Made by a program: the position numbers and the translations under genes
Assembly (NCBI GenBank): GCA_030765045.1
Contig: CM060967.1
Span: forward strand, 152,277,751-152,341,750
Length of the DNA stretch: 64,000 bases
Reading direction: 5' to 3'
Source of the DNA: Tenodera sinensis
Lineage: Eukaryota; Arthropoda; Insecta; Mantodea; Mantidae
Shown: one piece after another, positions 47,635 through 59,279 of the stretch
How the letters are laid out: every line of letters starts with the position of its first letter
How positions within the stretch are numbered: position 1 is the first letter of the stretch
Notes under the pieces: generated by a model
Databases searched by the model: none
What the model was told of the DNA's origin: nothing
Seen by the model: only the letters and a program-made list of their open reading frames with translations

Positions 47635-47955
47635 ATTTTCTCTACTGCCTACCTAATAGTTTGGTAGAGAAAATACTGCACTCCACCAACAAATATGATA
47701 TCGGCATTTCACGAAAATACACGTTTCGAAGCCCTCTGTTGCCAAAACATTTTAAAACTGGGTCAATGTTTGTGCCTACGAGCATAACTAAAAAACCAAA
47801 TGTTCCATAAATAACACATCTGGCATGATGCGACAAGAGTTTTTCAACAAAATTCCTCCAGCCCCAATCTACCCTTTTCATGGAACATTTTTCGAAATTC
47901 AGTCTCTTGCCCAAAATTTCTCTAGCGATTTTTATTAAATTACCATAGTTAGGAC
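47635..47955 (+). repeat. interspersed repeat R1, 5' part
   Basis: Plus orientation. TCTCTACTGCCTACCTAAT at the terminus is followed by CTCCACCAACAAATATGATATCG, ACACGTTTCGAAGCCC, GCATGATGCGACAAGAGTTTTTC and CATGGAACATTTTTCGAAAT. Confidence 0.7.
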
Positions 47956-49082
47956 GGCGCAGGTTCTGTTTCCAGTTAAAACTGGCTTTAAAGGGGACAC
48001 TTTACTTATATTAGCTAGCAGTATCAGAGTACCTTGCAATGGTAGCTGTCTATACTTTAATGCCTTCTTGCGAAATGTTTGGCATATTACTGAGTGAAAA
48101 TATAACCCCCGTGTCTCATTGTGGACGAATGTTTTTCTTCCCTTTTTTCCCTTGTTTTTATTTTCTGTGCGACTACTAGTTTATTCAGTCTATGGCCCCT
48201 TTGCTCACGCAGCAGAAACATTCTGAATACTTCATAGCCACCCTAGAATACCTGGGGATTACAAACATAGATGCTGTCTAGCTGTCATTCCCAACTTTCA
48301 TTAGGAACTTTTAAATTTGAAATTGAATTTTTTGCGTTTTTATTTCCCCCCTTCAAATCTCCTTAGTCAGCGAAACTCGGCAGTTCTTGTATTCATAATA
48401 CGGGATAAAATTGAACCACATTGTGAGGTGTGGTGATGCCGGACAGAATACTTTTTCGTTGTTTAAAACAAAGTACTCCCCATTCGGCTGCTTATTCGAT
48501 GGGTGATAAAAACTTTCCCCAATCACATATTTATAAAAATTTATAAAAATGGGATATTATTAAACATAGTCGTACCTCCAGCAATATTTGAGCAAGAATT
48601 TTGTAAAAACTTTTGATGTTAAATTCTCCACTTCATTTCAATGTTTAAAAATAGAAGAGCAATTGAAAACGAATAAAAATACATGTCACAACCGAGGAAG
48701 AATGACTCAATATACCTGACCGAAGACAATTATATTTGAATTGCCTAAACTTTACCTCTACCTTTCACAAAATATTTCTTTACAAAGAACTAGCTATGTT
48801 AATAATTTATTAATAGATGTTCAATGAAACGGAGTTGGACAGGGACACAGACACACAGACAGTGGCGGGGGAGGGGGGGGGGGGAAGACAGACAAGATAG
48901 AAGAGGAACTTAGCATCTCGACCTGTAGATCTTTCGTGCCTATGTCCCTGAAGTGGCGCACCTGTGAGGGGAGAGAAAGATGAGAGGATACGAAGGGTGG
49001 TCGGAGGGACGACAGCAGAGAGTAGGATCCCTAAAGGCTTCTTGAACTCCCGGGTGACGAATCGTACTCTGGCTCCTCTCCC
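47956..49082. other. unannotated stretch, G-rich tail
   Basis: No gene. 48830-49080 is GC-rich, with a run of G residues at 48870-48882 and GA-rich sequence. The adjoining R1 copy begins abruptly at 49083. Confidence 0.4.
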
Positions 49083-49611
49083 CCTGCGGGTCTAGATACC
49101 TTAAAAATTATCTCATTGCTAATTTTCTTGTGGGTGTAAGGGGAATGTGGGAATACAGCAGGCTTTGAGCGATAATCAACTCTTTTAAAGCTGGTCGCCA
49201 AACGAAGTCCTTGTAGTTCCATTCTCTTTGCACGGCTAAGAGATTAACTGAATAACGACTTTCTATTTGAGAAAAGTTTAGCATTGCAAAACTCACACAA
49301 ATAACAAGGAATATCTCCGAAATGGTTCACTCCACAAAAAAGTAATTTGGACACAACTTGTTAACGATCTACGTTTTTGTACAGAAAGATTTGGTTTTTC
49401 TACATGGGCTATGGCCAGAAAATTCAAAATATACATTTCATTTGTCATGAGAATATCTTAAACATATGGCAGTTTAATCAAAATCGTTAGAGCCATTTGT
49501 GAGAAAATAAAAAGGTTTGAACAATTTTCCATGTGAAGGGTAGTACAGACACACAGACACACAGACACACAGACACACACACACACACAGACACACACAC
49601 ACACACACACA

Positions 49612-49642
<31 letters not shown>

Positions 49643-49785
49643 CAGACCTTTTCTGAAAAAGATTTCTTTTGCATTCAGTGGGCCTCAAAACATATTTTCG
49701 CTGAAACCTCGACCTTGAATTTTTGGGTGGAATACAGTACTTCCCCTACTTACTATACGTAGTAGAGAAAGTAATAAACAAACAA
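49083..49785 (-). repeat. interspersed repeat R1 with (CA)n
   Basis: Reverse orientation. TTTCTTGTGGGTGTAAGGGG, GGCTTTGAGCGATAATCAAC, TTTGCACGGCTAAGAG, GGAATATCTCCGAAATGG and CCAGAAAATTCAAAATATAC lead to the complete R1 terminus CCCTACTTACTATACGTAGT and AGAGAAAGTAA. Confidence 0.8.
49539..49645. repeat. (CA)n / (CAGA) microsatellite within R1
   Basis: CA dinucleotides with periodic CAGA units. They lie at the same R1 position as the GT run of the reference copy (55511-55592). Confidence 0.95.
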
Positions 49786-50740
49786 TAGTGGGTAGAGAAA
49801 CTCATGTGAATGTGACATCAGTAGTTGTTGATTGCAGTGATGTATCCAAATTATACTGGCACCAGCTTAACCTCATTTATACAGATTTAAGATAAATATA
49901 TTGGCATAGAAGAACTACGCAATGCTCAACGCCGAATACTGGAAGCATTCATTAATTTTGTTATTCTATGGCTGCTGTCGCGTTAAGAAGTTTCGTTAGT
50001 TTAAGTTCAAATTGTGAAATTAAATTGTGTTCTGTGTTACGAGTTACTTGAGGCCAGTTTTGATGCATATAAGTATAGTAAATACAGAAAGAGACATAAA
50101 ATACAAGTGATTGTGCTAATTTGTTATAATACAAAGCAAAGTACATAATATTTCCTCAGAATTTCATTGCGATCTAGTTGCTAGTGCTACTCTGACCATT
50201 ATATCTCCGGACAGCTGTATAATAGGTGCTATAATGACGGATACAGTTTCGAAATGACAGGAAACAGCCAATCAGTGATAGAGTGCGATTGGCTTTGCCT
50301 CTGTGGTGAACCAGTAAGGCAGAGTTCGCGGTTATCGACAGTTGAAATCCAATGTGTGTTTTGTTGAAAATGCTGGCTATTTACATATGATAATCTTGTA
50401 ATGCCGGATGTGAATTACTATCGGTGGGGTAGTTTTAATGCAACGCTGGGATTAACAGCTTTGTTACACTCGTTAACAGGCTCGCGATGGAATTTCAATA
50501 TCTCCCACACGTGACAACACCCATACAAAATATTACATTGCCAGCGTTGGGCAATCTTTCAGAAAATGTTTTTAGAGTCGAATAAGTCCGTTACAGTGTG
50601 ACACGAGAAAACATGTCGATGATATTTATTATTAACGTTTTGCAAATGCTGTTATAATAAAATTTACAGAATAAATCATTGATCGTATTCTCTCGTTTAA
50701 AAGCAAAATCATTAGTACGTACCAATTGACAAATTATAAA
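49786..50740. other. unannotated stretch
   Basis: Begins with another R1 terminus-like GGGTAGAGAAACTCATGTGAATG (49788-49810). No gene recognised. 50230-50360 is GC-richer. Confidence 0.4.
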
Positions 50741-50749
50741 CATATTTAA

Positions 50750-51400
50750 TTCCTTTAAGTCAACAGAAAAGAAAATGATAAACAGAATCTAATCCAAACA
50801 TGATACAACGTTTATTCTTAAACAAATAGAAAATATTTACATCTTGCGCAATTACGTACAGATGCTTGGTGAGCCATAATACTTTCGACCAGGCAACAAA
50901 ACTTGAACACCGATGGAAGAGACGGATGATCTCAGGAAAATCATATTGTGACAAAATTGCACATTCAATCCGGCTTTCTATAACTTTGTCTTCTGAAATT
51001 TTACCACAAATAGTTTTCTTCTCGTCGTTAACACGTCTACGGTCTTTCGTTCTATCACAACTCGCAACTTCTAGTACTGGTAATCTTGCTCAGTCCTTTC
51101 AGTGTCTTTCTTCACTTTTCTTGTCACTCATACACTTACTACGACGATGCAATTACTCGAACGCCCGTTAGAATCTTCTTTAAGACGACCGACGTATCTT
51201 TCGCGACATACTGTTTTCACGCATACACTGATAAATAATTTGACCAACTCATGTCTATAACCATGAACTCTGGCACTCACGAACTGCTGTTTCGTGCCTT
51301 CTTGTATAATGGGGAGACGTCACACGGACCTTTTGTGAACTCCTTCAAACACGCCGGCAGTGAGCAACTGCATCTTTCTCGAAGGCTCTAGAGAAAACAC
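50750..51400 (-). repeat. LTR-like block F with HSE, TATA and polyA signal
   Basis: On the minus strand a four-unit heat-shock element with two mismatches lies at 51393-51376 and an ATTATAC box at about 51310-51304. A leader with GAAAGACACTGAAAGGACTG starts at about 51110, and AATAAA lies near 50815. The leader stretch matches block C with only two substitutions and one inserted base over about 28 nt. No coding region. The pattern fits U3-R-U5 of a solo LTR. The ends were not resolved. Confidence 0.45.
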
Positions 51401-52195
51401 CTTTTGTGTAGCCCCCTCGATTGTTGTTGGAGACGTATACACAAACAGACACGGAGGAAGCCTGACCTTGACCGCCTTTTCGCCCGGCATACGGCGCGAA
51501 GCAGCCTGGCTCCGAGTCATTTGTTCTGTGCTGCGCCCGGCGTCGCAGTATTCTAGACTACCATAGTATTCTTTACAAAACAAGAGTGCGTGCTCTCCCG
51601 TTGCAGTTCTATACAATAAGCGTGAATAAGTGAAACAAAATACTTTAAACCTGATACCTGGAATTGTTTATTGACATATTGGCTGGCTGTATTCCTGCCA
51701 GGGGCATGAGCTGGTGAACAAACCGTATGTGCGATAAGCTCGCGGAAACAATTCCGCAGTTTCACGTTCTCTCCGATACACCTTATTGGTATGTCATCTA
51801 GTAAAAACAAAGTGAAGTGATAGTGAGCAGTAGAACTAGTTCACATTAATGAACTTACAATTCAAGAACTGGACAAAATCAGTACGATTCTCTATGTAAA
51901 AGTAGGTATCCATGCTGACGGAGAATTTATTCAGGAAAGGGAAGATTATGACTTTGAAGATTCCGCAATGACAGTCACTTTCGCACTTGTGAAAGACAAA
52001 TTAATTATTTTAGACTGGAAATCAGTATCACATTCGTATTATTTGTTAACTACCTTGCATTTATCAGTAGAAATATTCAAATGAAAATCCTAACAAAACT
52101 TGAAAGTTTGGCCACCTTCAAATATACTGTACCAAGGTGTTCCTAAAACATCCCCCTGTAAGCCTTACAGTTTGGAGGTTCAATCTGTAACACTA
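51401..52195. other. unannotated stretch
   Basis: 51401-51560 is GC-rich and open on both strands without recognisable motifs. The remainder is AT-rich. Confidence 0.35.
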
Positions 52196-52970
52196 TACAG
52201 AGTGTTTAAAAAGTTGCCGTTATTGAAACCGGGGTTGGAATTGGTCAAAAGTATAATAAATGTTCCTGCAAACATATGTGCGGAAACAAATACGAGTTGG
52301 GATAAGAGACATTTTACAAAAATGTGCAACGTATCCACATTTTTTATGTCTTTGGCATACACCAATGTCTTTAAATGTCTCCAAAGCCAGAAATTCAATG
52401 GAATGAGGTCCGGCGAACGCGGAGGCCATGCTATTGCACCTCCTCGACCAATCTGTCGTACTTTAAATGTTTGGTTTAAATACCAGGATCACTTTAGTCC
52501 CAATGTGTGGGCAGGAATTGTGAGTGACAAGAGTCCTAGAACCATATATTTTACCGAACAGATTAACAGGTGCTGTGTATCATCGATTCCTGCGCGATGA
52601 GTTACCCGTGCTTGTAGAAAGACGACGTATGCGGTTTATGCATGACGGGGCACCACCCCATTTTGTACGCATCGTGTGACAATACTTAGAGCAAACATTT
52701 AATGGACGATGGATTGGTCGAGGAGGTCCAGTAGCATGGCCTTCCCGTTCGCCAGACCTCAATCCATTATGTTTCTGGCTATGGAGACATTTAAATGCAT
52801 TGGTATATGCCAAACCTGTCGAAAATGTGCATACATTGCACATTTTTCTAAAATATGCTCATATCTCAACAATTATTTGTTTCCGGACATATGTTTATAG
52901 AAACATTTATTCTAGTTTTGACCAATCCCAACTCTGGTTGCAATTGGATACATGTTTTAAACAACCTGTA
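52196..52970. mobile_element. Tc1/mariner-type fold-back remnant (775 bp)
   Basis: The ends are TACAGAGTGTTTAAAAAG (left) and TACAGGTTGTTTAAAACA (right, read on the minus strand). The left 270 bp is an inverted, diverged copy of the right 270 bp: both encode the same transposase C-terminus (FWLWRHL...LVYA), on opposite strands. About 220 bp of transposase sequence lies between them. Such a structure can form by an aborted or template-switched repair event. Confidence 0.7.
52475..52870 (+). pseudogene. Tc1/mariner-type transposase fragment
   Basis: Frames read FSPNVWAGIV near 52495, then after frame changes RFMHDGAPPHFVRIV, a TGA in place of an expected CGA, then QYLEQTFNGRWIGRGGPVAW and RSPDLNPLCFWLWRHLNAL. 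HDGAP and SPDLNP are the second and third catalytic-acid regions of the Tc1/mariner DDE family. The usual Asp in LDFW is Cys here. Frameshifts, a stop and the missing N-terminus make it non-functional. Confidence 0.75.
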
Positions 52971-54004
52971 TATTATAACGGACACCACAAAACTATTGAA
53001 CACCGCAGCAGTGAACGACGTATATAAGCTATACTTCAGTTCAAAGGAAGAGTAGTGGTAACACAACAAAGCAAAGAAACAAAGGCGCTAATGTTTAGAG
53101 CCTCGGGTATCCCTTTTGCACTCATAACATTTCAGATGAGTTCAGTGTGATACGCTTCAATTACAAACGGCGCTATCTGTCGCCGCTAGTGATGTAGACA
53201 GAAGTGTAGATTCGTGCTGAAGCTTCACTCATGGATATCCTACTCGCATCTTCCACATGTGCGATTAAGATTGCAACGGATTAGTTCAATGTGAAAATAC
53301 TGGTGTTGAAAATTGTACCTATGATAAACACAAAATTTAATAGTTCACTATTAATATTATCTTTCCTGTTGTGCAAATATTTTGTGGATGCAAATGACCT
53401 TTATATCACTACCTTTACAGCGTGATTTCACAGTGTTTAACTATACATTAAAGTAACGCCATTAAATTTACCGTGCCATAATGAAATATTGTTGGTTTGT
53501 TTGTGTGTTCTTTTTTGCAGGATTTTACGTTACTATTGTGAACATTTATTGGTAAATCTTTTTTATGATGAATTTGTTTGTTTACAGAGCTATTATTCTC
53601 GACGTGATCTTGCACTGCATGCGTTGTAGAATAATGAAATGACTAACACTCACCAGTAATTAAAATATAGTAATTTAAATGGCAGATGAATCAACAATAT
53701 CCCACGAGCTAAGAAAGAAAACCGTGAATTCTATTCCAAAGAAGCGCTCACTGGGCTAAATAACAGACGGTGTGCTTGTTAGTTCTAACACTCTAGACGA
53801 GGTGTGGAGGTATTCGCAGCGCATAGCCTACCAGCATGACGTCATAGCAGCGGTCAGTGAGATACGGAGAAATGCATGCACCACGTGTCAGTGGATTCAA
53901 GGTGCGACCAGTGGTGAACATGATAGTATCCCAAGTGTTAGCTCCCTTTTAATACCCGTTACTAATCATTACTAACCATTTGAAGAAGTAACAATATTTA
54001 ATTT
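52971..54004. other. unannotated stretch with R3-like repeat
   Basis: 53390-53450 resembles 32800-32870 (shared CTTTACAGCGTG and TTTAACTATACA). No gene. Confidence 0.35.
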
Positions 54005-54075
54005 GACCGGCCCTGTAGCTCAGTTGCTGTGCGAGGGGTCCCAGATTCGATTCCCGGTTGGGGTGCGGCCCGGCG
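54005..54075 (+). mobile_element. tRNA-like head (A and B boxes), truncated SINE or tRNA pseudogene
   Basis: GGCCCTGTAGCTCAGTTG has a good A box (TAGCTCAGTTG). CAGATTCGATTCCCGG has a good B box only about 25 nt later, so the anticodon arm is largely deleted. No anticodon can be assigned, and no tail or target duplication was found. Confidence 0.5.
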
Positions 54076-54664
54076 AAGAAAAACAGAGGTGTCAATGAGG
54101 AGTCTAAACGAGATTGTTACTTCCATGAATACAATAGAAGTAGACAAAGAACGTATAAAGCACAGTTCCTTAACACGCTTGATACAGGGGAATGCGCATG
54201 CAGAACAGTGTTACAATGAAGGCTTTCTGGGTAAGTGTAAGAGTAATAGAAACACAAGCACTGAAGAAAAATGCTATTAAGGGTTGAATAGGGTTTATTG
54301 TCTCAACTCATTAGGTGTCCTCATACACAGCGAAAACCGCAGTTGAAGGTCAAAAGCTGCCCGGTACCGCTGTGATACTATCAATAAAATTATTATCAAA
54401 TACATTTTTTTGTGCGATGAAATGGTCATTTCAGACTTTCTCTCCTTTGAATTCTCTAGTGATTTCAGCAATATGGTTTAAAGTGCCGTTCTTTTGTTTA
54501 TCTCGAGTTTATGCAAAGAGTATATAATATGAGGAAACCTGTATACAAAACAAGCGACAGCATGTGCGCCTTCTTTTGTGTACCCGTAGCAAATCTGCAT
54601 AAAACATGTCAATGTTTATTATGATTAAGAGAAGTAGTTAGGAAAAAGGGAACATTTGCGCAAT
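54076..54664. other. unannotated stretch
   Basis: Short plus-strand ORFs at 54029-54280 and 54315-54527 have no motif. Confidence 0.4.
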
Positions 54665-55060
54665 ATACAGGATGGAAGGTACTGCTTCGGTCAGAATAAT
54701 ATGGCTAATAGATGCAGGTGTAAGAAACATAAAATGTCAAGTTTCATTTCGGTAGGCTTAATAGTTTTGTAAAAATTTAAGTTTCTCGGTAGTGTAAATG
54801 GCAACGCTGTGCTGTGTTCGCACACGCCAGCGACCTGTTTTGAACCCGAGCAGCGCGTGCTTCTAGGTCAGTAGTGCCTCAGACGTAAACAAAACACCTG
54901 ACTGGCGCATGGGTGGCGGCCAACACTGCTTCAGTTGTAAACAAAACACACACCAGAGTATGCAAGCACGAAGACTAACAAAACACTGGCCCAGTGCGTT
55001 TACGTAACAGTGAAGCGGTCGCAATCTCGGGCGAATTGGCAAGAATCGATATGTCATGCC
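54665..55060. mobile_element. possible DNA-transposon 5' end
   Basis: It starts with TATACAGGATGG, a form common at Tc1/mariner-type termini, and is followed by a GC-richer segment with three GTAAACAAAACAC-like repeats (about 54884, 54937, 54977). No transposase motif or opposite end was found. Confidence 0.25.
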
Positions 55061-55252
55061 TGAAAAGTGTGACTATAACTGAAATGACGCATTTGTTCAA
55101 GTAATAACGAACATGCAGTTTTCTATAGTTAAGACAGCAGAAGAATGAATAAATCAAAACAACGAAATTTTTGTTTGAACAATGCTGACAAAGAGATACA
55201 GATTTTCCTAAAAGTGGACATGCTTCTTTTTGTTAGTGTGATTGTTTTTGTA

Positions 55253-55263
55253 ATTATTATTAC

Positions 55264-55294
<31 letters not shown>

Positions 55295-55320
55295 GTTATT
55301 ACTATTATCATTATTATTAT
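55253..55320. repeat. imperfect (ATT)n microsatellite
   Basis: ATT units with a few GTT and ACT interruptions. Confidence 0.9.
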
Positions 55321-55390
55321 CCATCACGAGCTAAAACAATAGTAATTGCCTTTAATACACAAGTAAATAAAAGTCTACCCCTTCATTTTT

Positions 55391-55511
55391 ACTTTCTCTA
55401 CTGGTAAGTAGGGGAAGTATTGTATTCCACCCAAAAATTCGATGTCGAGATTTCACCGGAAATACATGTTTTGAGGCACCCTGAATCCAAAAAAAGCATT
55501 TTTAGAAAAAG

Positions 55512-55554
<43 letters not shown>

Positions 55555-56272
55555 TGTGTGTCAGTCTGTCTGTCTGTCTGTCTGTCAGTCTGTGGACAGC
55601 ATAACTCAAAAACGGAAAGTCGGTTAAAAACCAAAGTTGGTATTTGAGTTTAATATCTTTCAAGGATGTGACACGAAGATTTTGAAGAAAATAGCCCCAC
55701 CCTAAACTACCCTTTACATGGAAAATTTTTCGAAAATTTTGATTTTCTTGAAAATGGCTCAAACGATTTTGATTAAAATGTCATATGTTTGAGATATTTT
55801 TATGACAAATGAAATGCATATCTTGAATTTTCTGGCTATAGCCCCTGTAGTCGTATTTACTCTGGACGACTTTTGCATAACTGGTAAACCGTTAGAGATA
55901 GACCAAATTATACTATACAAAAAATGTAGATCTTGCTAAAATACACAATTTATGTCTCAATAAATTTTCTTGTAGGGTGAACCATTTCGGAGATATACCT
56001 TGTTATGTGTGTGAGTTTCGGAAAACTTTGAACTTTCGTGAAATGGGTCATCGTTGTTCATTTTTTATATGTTACGTGTACAAAGAGAACGGAATCTCAA
56101 AGCTTTAAAAGATTTGACTATCGCACAAAGCCTACTGTATTCCAATATTCCCCTTGCACCTACAACGAAATAAGCAATAAGATAATTTGTACAAATGTTT
56201 GTCTCAACTAACAAGAAAGAAGATATAGGAATAAGAGTTTGTAAGAATGGTTAGTACAAGAGTAGAGAAAGT
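55391..56272 (+). repeat. interspersed repeat R1, reference copy (882 bp)
   Basis: Bounded by ACTTTCTCTACT at 55391-55402 and its exact inverse, AGTAGAGAAAGT, at 56261-56272. Several copies share a further 25 nt beyond the right end (CATGTGAGTGCAACACATCAG). There is no coding capacity. At least a dozen full or partial copies occur in this window in both orientations. Short terminal inverted repeats without coding capacity suggest a non-autonomous DNA transposon (MITE-like), but no constant target duplication was verified. Confidence 0.75.
55511..55592. repeat. (GT)n and (CTGT)n microsatellite within R1
   Basis: GT dinucleotides pass into CTGT/CAGT units at 55558-55592. This is the same internal R1 position as the microsatellites at 34.05 and 49.6 kb. 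Confidence 0.95.
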
Positions 56273-57479
56273 CATGTGAGTGCAACACATCAGATTTTTC
56301 TAAAAGAATTGTGCTCTTCTATAAATTATCGGGCTGAAATAAAACTAATGATTTCGTCAATTTACAGCTGTGGTCACGAAGGCGCCTAAATAAGCAGACA
56401 AGCAAAATGAAATTGATCTCTAGAAGTAAACATGACAGTGATACTGTCCTTAAAGGAAGTATGCATAATATGAAGTTTCTCTAGACATATGACAAACCAA
56501 ACCCGTATCTCACAGGGACTGAGGCACAGTTAATGTACTCCACAACATAATGCCACGTTTGCAGGTACTATTTAACATAGAGCACAAATATCAGTCAGCA
56601 TTTTGAAATAAATTCCATAATCCTGTCTAAATGCATTTATAAACACTTTACAACAAGAAATACTGAAAATGTATGTCGATTATGCCGATTATGTGATGTT
56701 TATTTAGGTTTTATTATTACTTAATTAAAGTTCTTGATATGGAGTGGCATTTCAGTTCACAAGAGGCATTAGTTTTATGCTGTTTTTGTTCTCTTTTTAA
56801 GAGGAAAACATGGAGATTTGGAGTGACTTACACCGCTAGATAATAGATGACGGGAATGGGAACATCTGCCTTTATTTACGTGATCTCAATGTTATGCTTT
56901 TTATTTTATTTCATCTGCTTATATTTGTTTTATTTATTTTTCATTCTTAAGGGTAATTTATCCCCCTTAAATTAGTAGCACCATATTCAAGTACTCCCTT
57001 GATGTGTACGGATTCATGATCACAAGGTAAATCCCTTCGTATTGCAGACAATAAATTGTACCTTAACCTTCCCTTCTCCTCCAACCTTCACACCAAACGC
57101 CAAGCCGTACCTCCCCCACCCCCAGGCACCCGAACTTCTAATGAGAGCACGCGACCAGTAAGTTTCGCGTGGCCCATGACGTTGCCATATTTCGCGTAGA
57201 AGTTAAACTTTGCATTACACTTTAACATTAAATTGTGGCTAAACTCATTCGAATGATGAAAAGGCATTACGGGGTTGTTCACACAATGATTGACCAACAG
57301 TTAGTGAAATAATAAACCATTTATATCCATTCGCCAAGAAGCTATATGGCTCCAAATGTTTGACACAAATTTTTATTATTTTTTTCAGCGAAACGATTCT
57401 TTATTGACAAATATTGTATTGGACATATTTGTTACACTCATCATGTAGAATTCCTGGTTAACGTGTGACCTTCCACCCT
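56273..57479. other. unannotated stretch
   Basis: No gene. 57060-57130 is C-rich. CACCCTGTATA at 57475-57485 resembles a Tc1/mariner-type right terminus (inverse TATACAGGGTG), but no partner end was found. Confidence 0.35.
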
Positions 57480-57860
57480 GTATATTGTGACGCAGCGACT
57501 ATGGTCCAAAGTTATCGGGAGATCGGCGCTGGCAGTGGAAATCGTAAACAGATAAGACGCGCGCTCCCCAACGTAAACATAAGCGCTACTGTCAGGTAAA
57601 TAAAATCTGCAAGATTCTGTCGTCCCGAACATTCTGAAACTGTCTGGAACGGTTTAACGGCTATATTAGCGAGCTCTCTTGCAAGCCTGACATTGACAGA
57701 AAAGGAAAATTACCGCTTAGCTTAGAATTCAAAGTTCCGCTCCATTTTATTGAATTATCTTATTTGTTGAAATACTTACAAAACTTCGCAAGAACTCTAT
57801 GTCTTGTAACGATAACAGTAGTTCAAACATTCACATATTGTAAGAGTAATTACTTACATT
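57480..57860. promoter_or_regulatory. promoter-like block G with imperfect HSE
   Basis: Five phased triplets with two mismatched bases in total lie at 57627-57649 (GAA, TTC, AAA, GTC, GAA). A TATATTAG motif follows at about 57663 on the plus strand. The block is GC-richer than its flanks. Direction and boundaries are unresolved. Confidence 0.25.
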
Positions 57861-59279
57861 TTCACGGTCTCACAAAGTAACGAAGAAACAACAAGTTCAT
57901 AAAATATTTTTTTATCTCTGATATCACAGAGCACCAATTCAGTCAAATTAGTCTTTCTTTTGTTTTGATTTTACTGTGTCTTCTTAATAGTTTTGTATAT
58001 GGGGGTTACTGAGAATGAAGTTTATATTGCCGTTCTTTAAACTGATATTTCTTCCCAATGAGAATTTTTGTATGATTAGCCCAAATTGCGACAAAGAAGA
58101 TACTCAGCTGGATTAACCAAAAATCATTAGAAAATGTGACGTTTGGGATTTTTTAACAGTGCTTTTGCATAGAATTTTATCGTATGCAATTTTTGGATAA
58201 CTGCAATTTAACGATAAATGTTGTAGGATAAAACCGTGTATTTTAGCTACTATATAATTAAAACGACATTGGATAGAGAAAACGTGTGATTGTAATACAT
58301 CAAAGACTATTTTTTAGATATTAGCGTTTGTACGAGCGATGATGTGAAATTTGAACTTCGTATAACTATGCGGGTATTAGAAAAATCAAAAGCGCCAAAG
58401 AAATGTTGTGTCGTGATATTCTGGAAATTAAATGCTTTATAGCTGCCTAAATACGATGAAGGGAATTATAAACAAAATGGCAGGTTCTGTACTGTCAGTA
58501 GTTTTGCAGTAAGTCTTGCAGAGCTAAACAAATTACATTATTCCAAAAGCAAGGAAAATAAAGCAGCTTAACGCAAAAGCTCATTTTATTCCACATGCCA
58601 GCAGTAATTAACTGGTCGCTTTTGTCAATGCTGCACAGCAAAATACCAGAGTTTCTCAAAAATACGTAAAAAACATAAAAGCTATGTAGTTGCGTTGCGA
58701 CCCCTATGCAAAGGACGTATTAACAACCTACCCTCATTAAACACATCATTGTTTTTAGCTTAGCTTGTAATGAAGTTTGCTTACCCAAGGGATTAGTGCA
58801 TAATGCGGAAAAAAAAAAATCTCATTTTTGCTGATACCGCCTCGAGCTGATACAGGACTATATCCCACGTCACAGGGAAATGATATTGCTTGCCTGGTTT
58901 TCACCAATTAGTGTAGTTCCTGACAGACATGCCACTCACACGTGTGTACACTCTGGTTCCCCGGTTTGTCCCTAAAAAATTAAAATCAATTTTCCTCCCC
59001 TCTAGTTTCCGTACGCGACATCATCTCCTGGCGGCTGGAGTGGCAACTATAAAGGTGATATATCCTTGGCATATCTCCTTATATGGTTGTATTTCACAGC
59101 CTGTAACTTTCGCGGAAAAATGAGAAAATAAGTACAGCGTAACGACAGAAAAATGAGAAAATATGCACAGCCTAAAGGATAGGACACATTCTCCTCTAAA
59201 GGTATAAGAACCCCTAAATATCTACACTATCCTTACATGCTTATGATATTCTTACGTGTTTAAGGTTTAACATATCAGA
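57861..59279. other. unannotated stretch
   Basis: An R1-terminus-like GGATAGAGAAAACGTGTGATTGTAA is present at about 58272-58296. Nothing else recognised. Confidence 0.35.
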
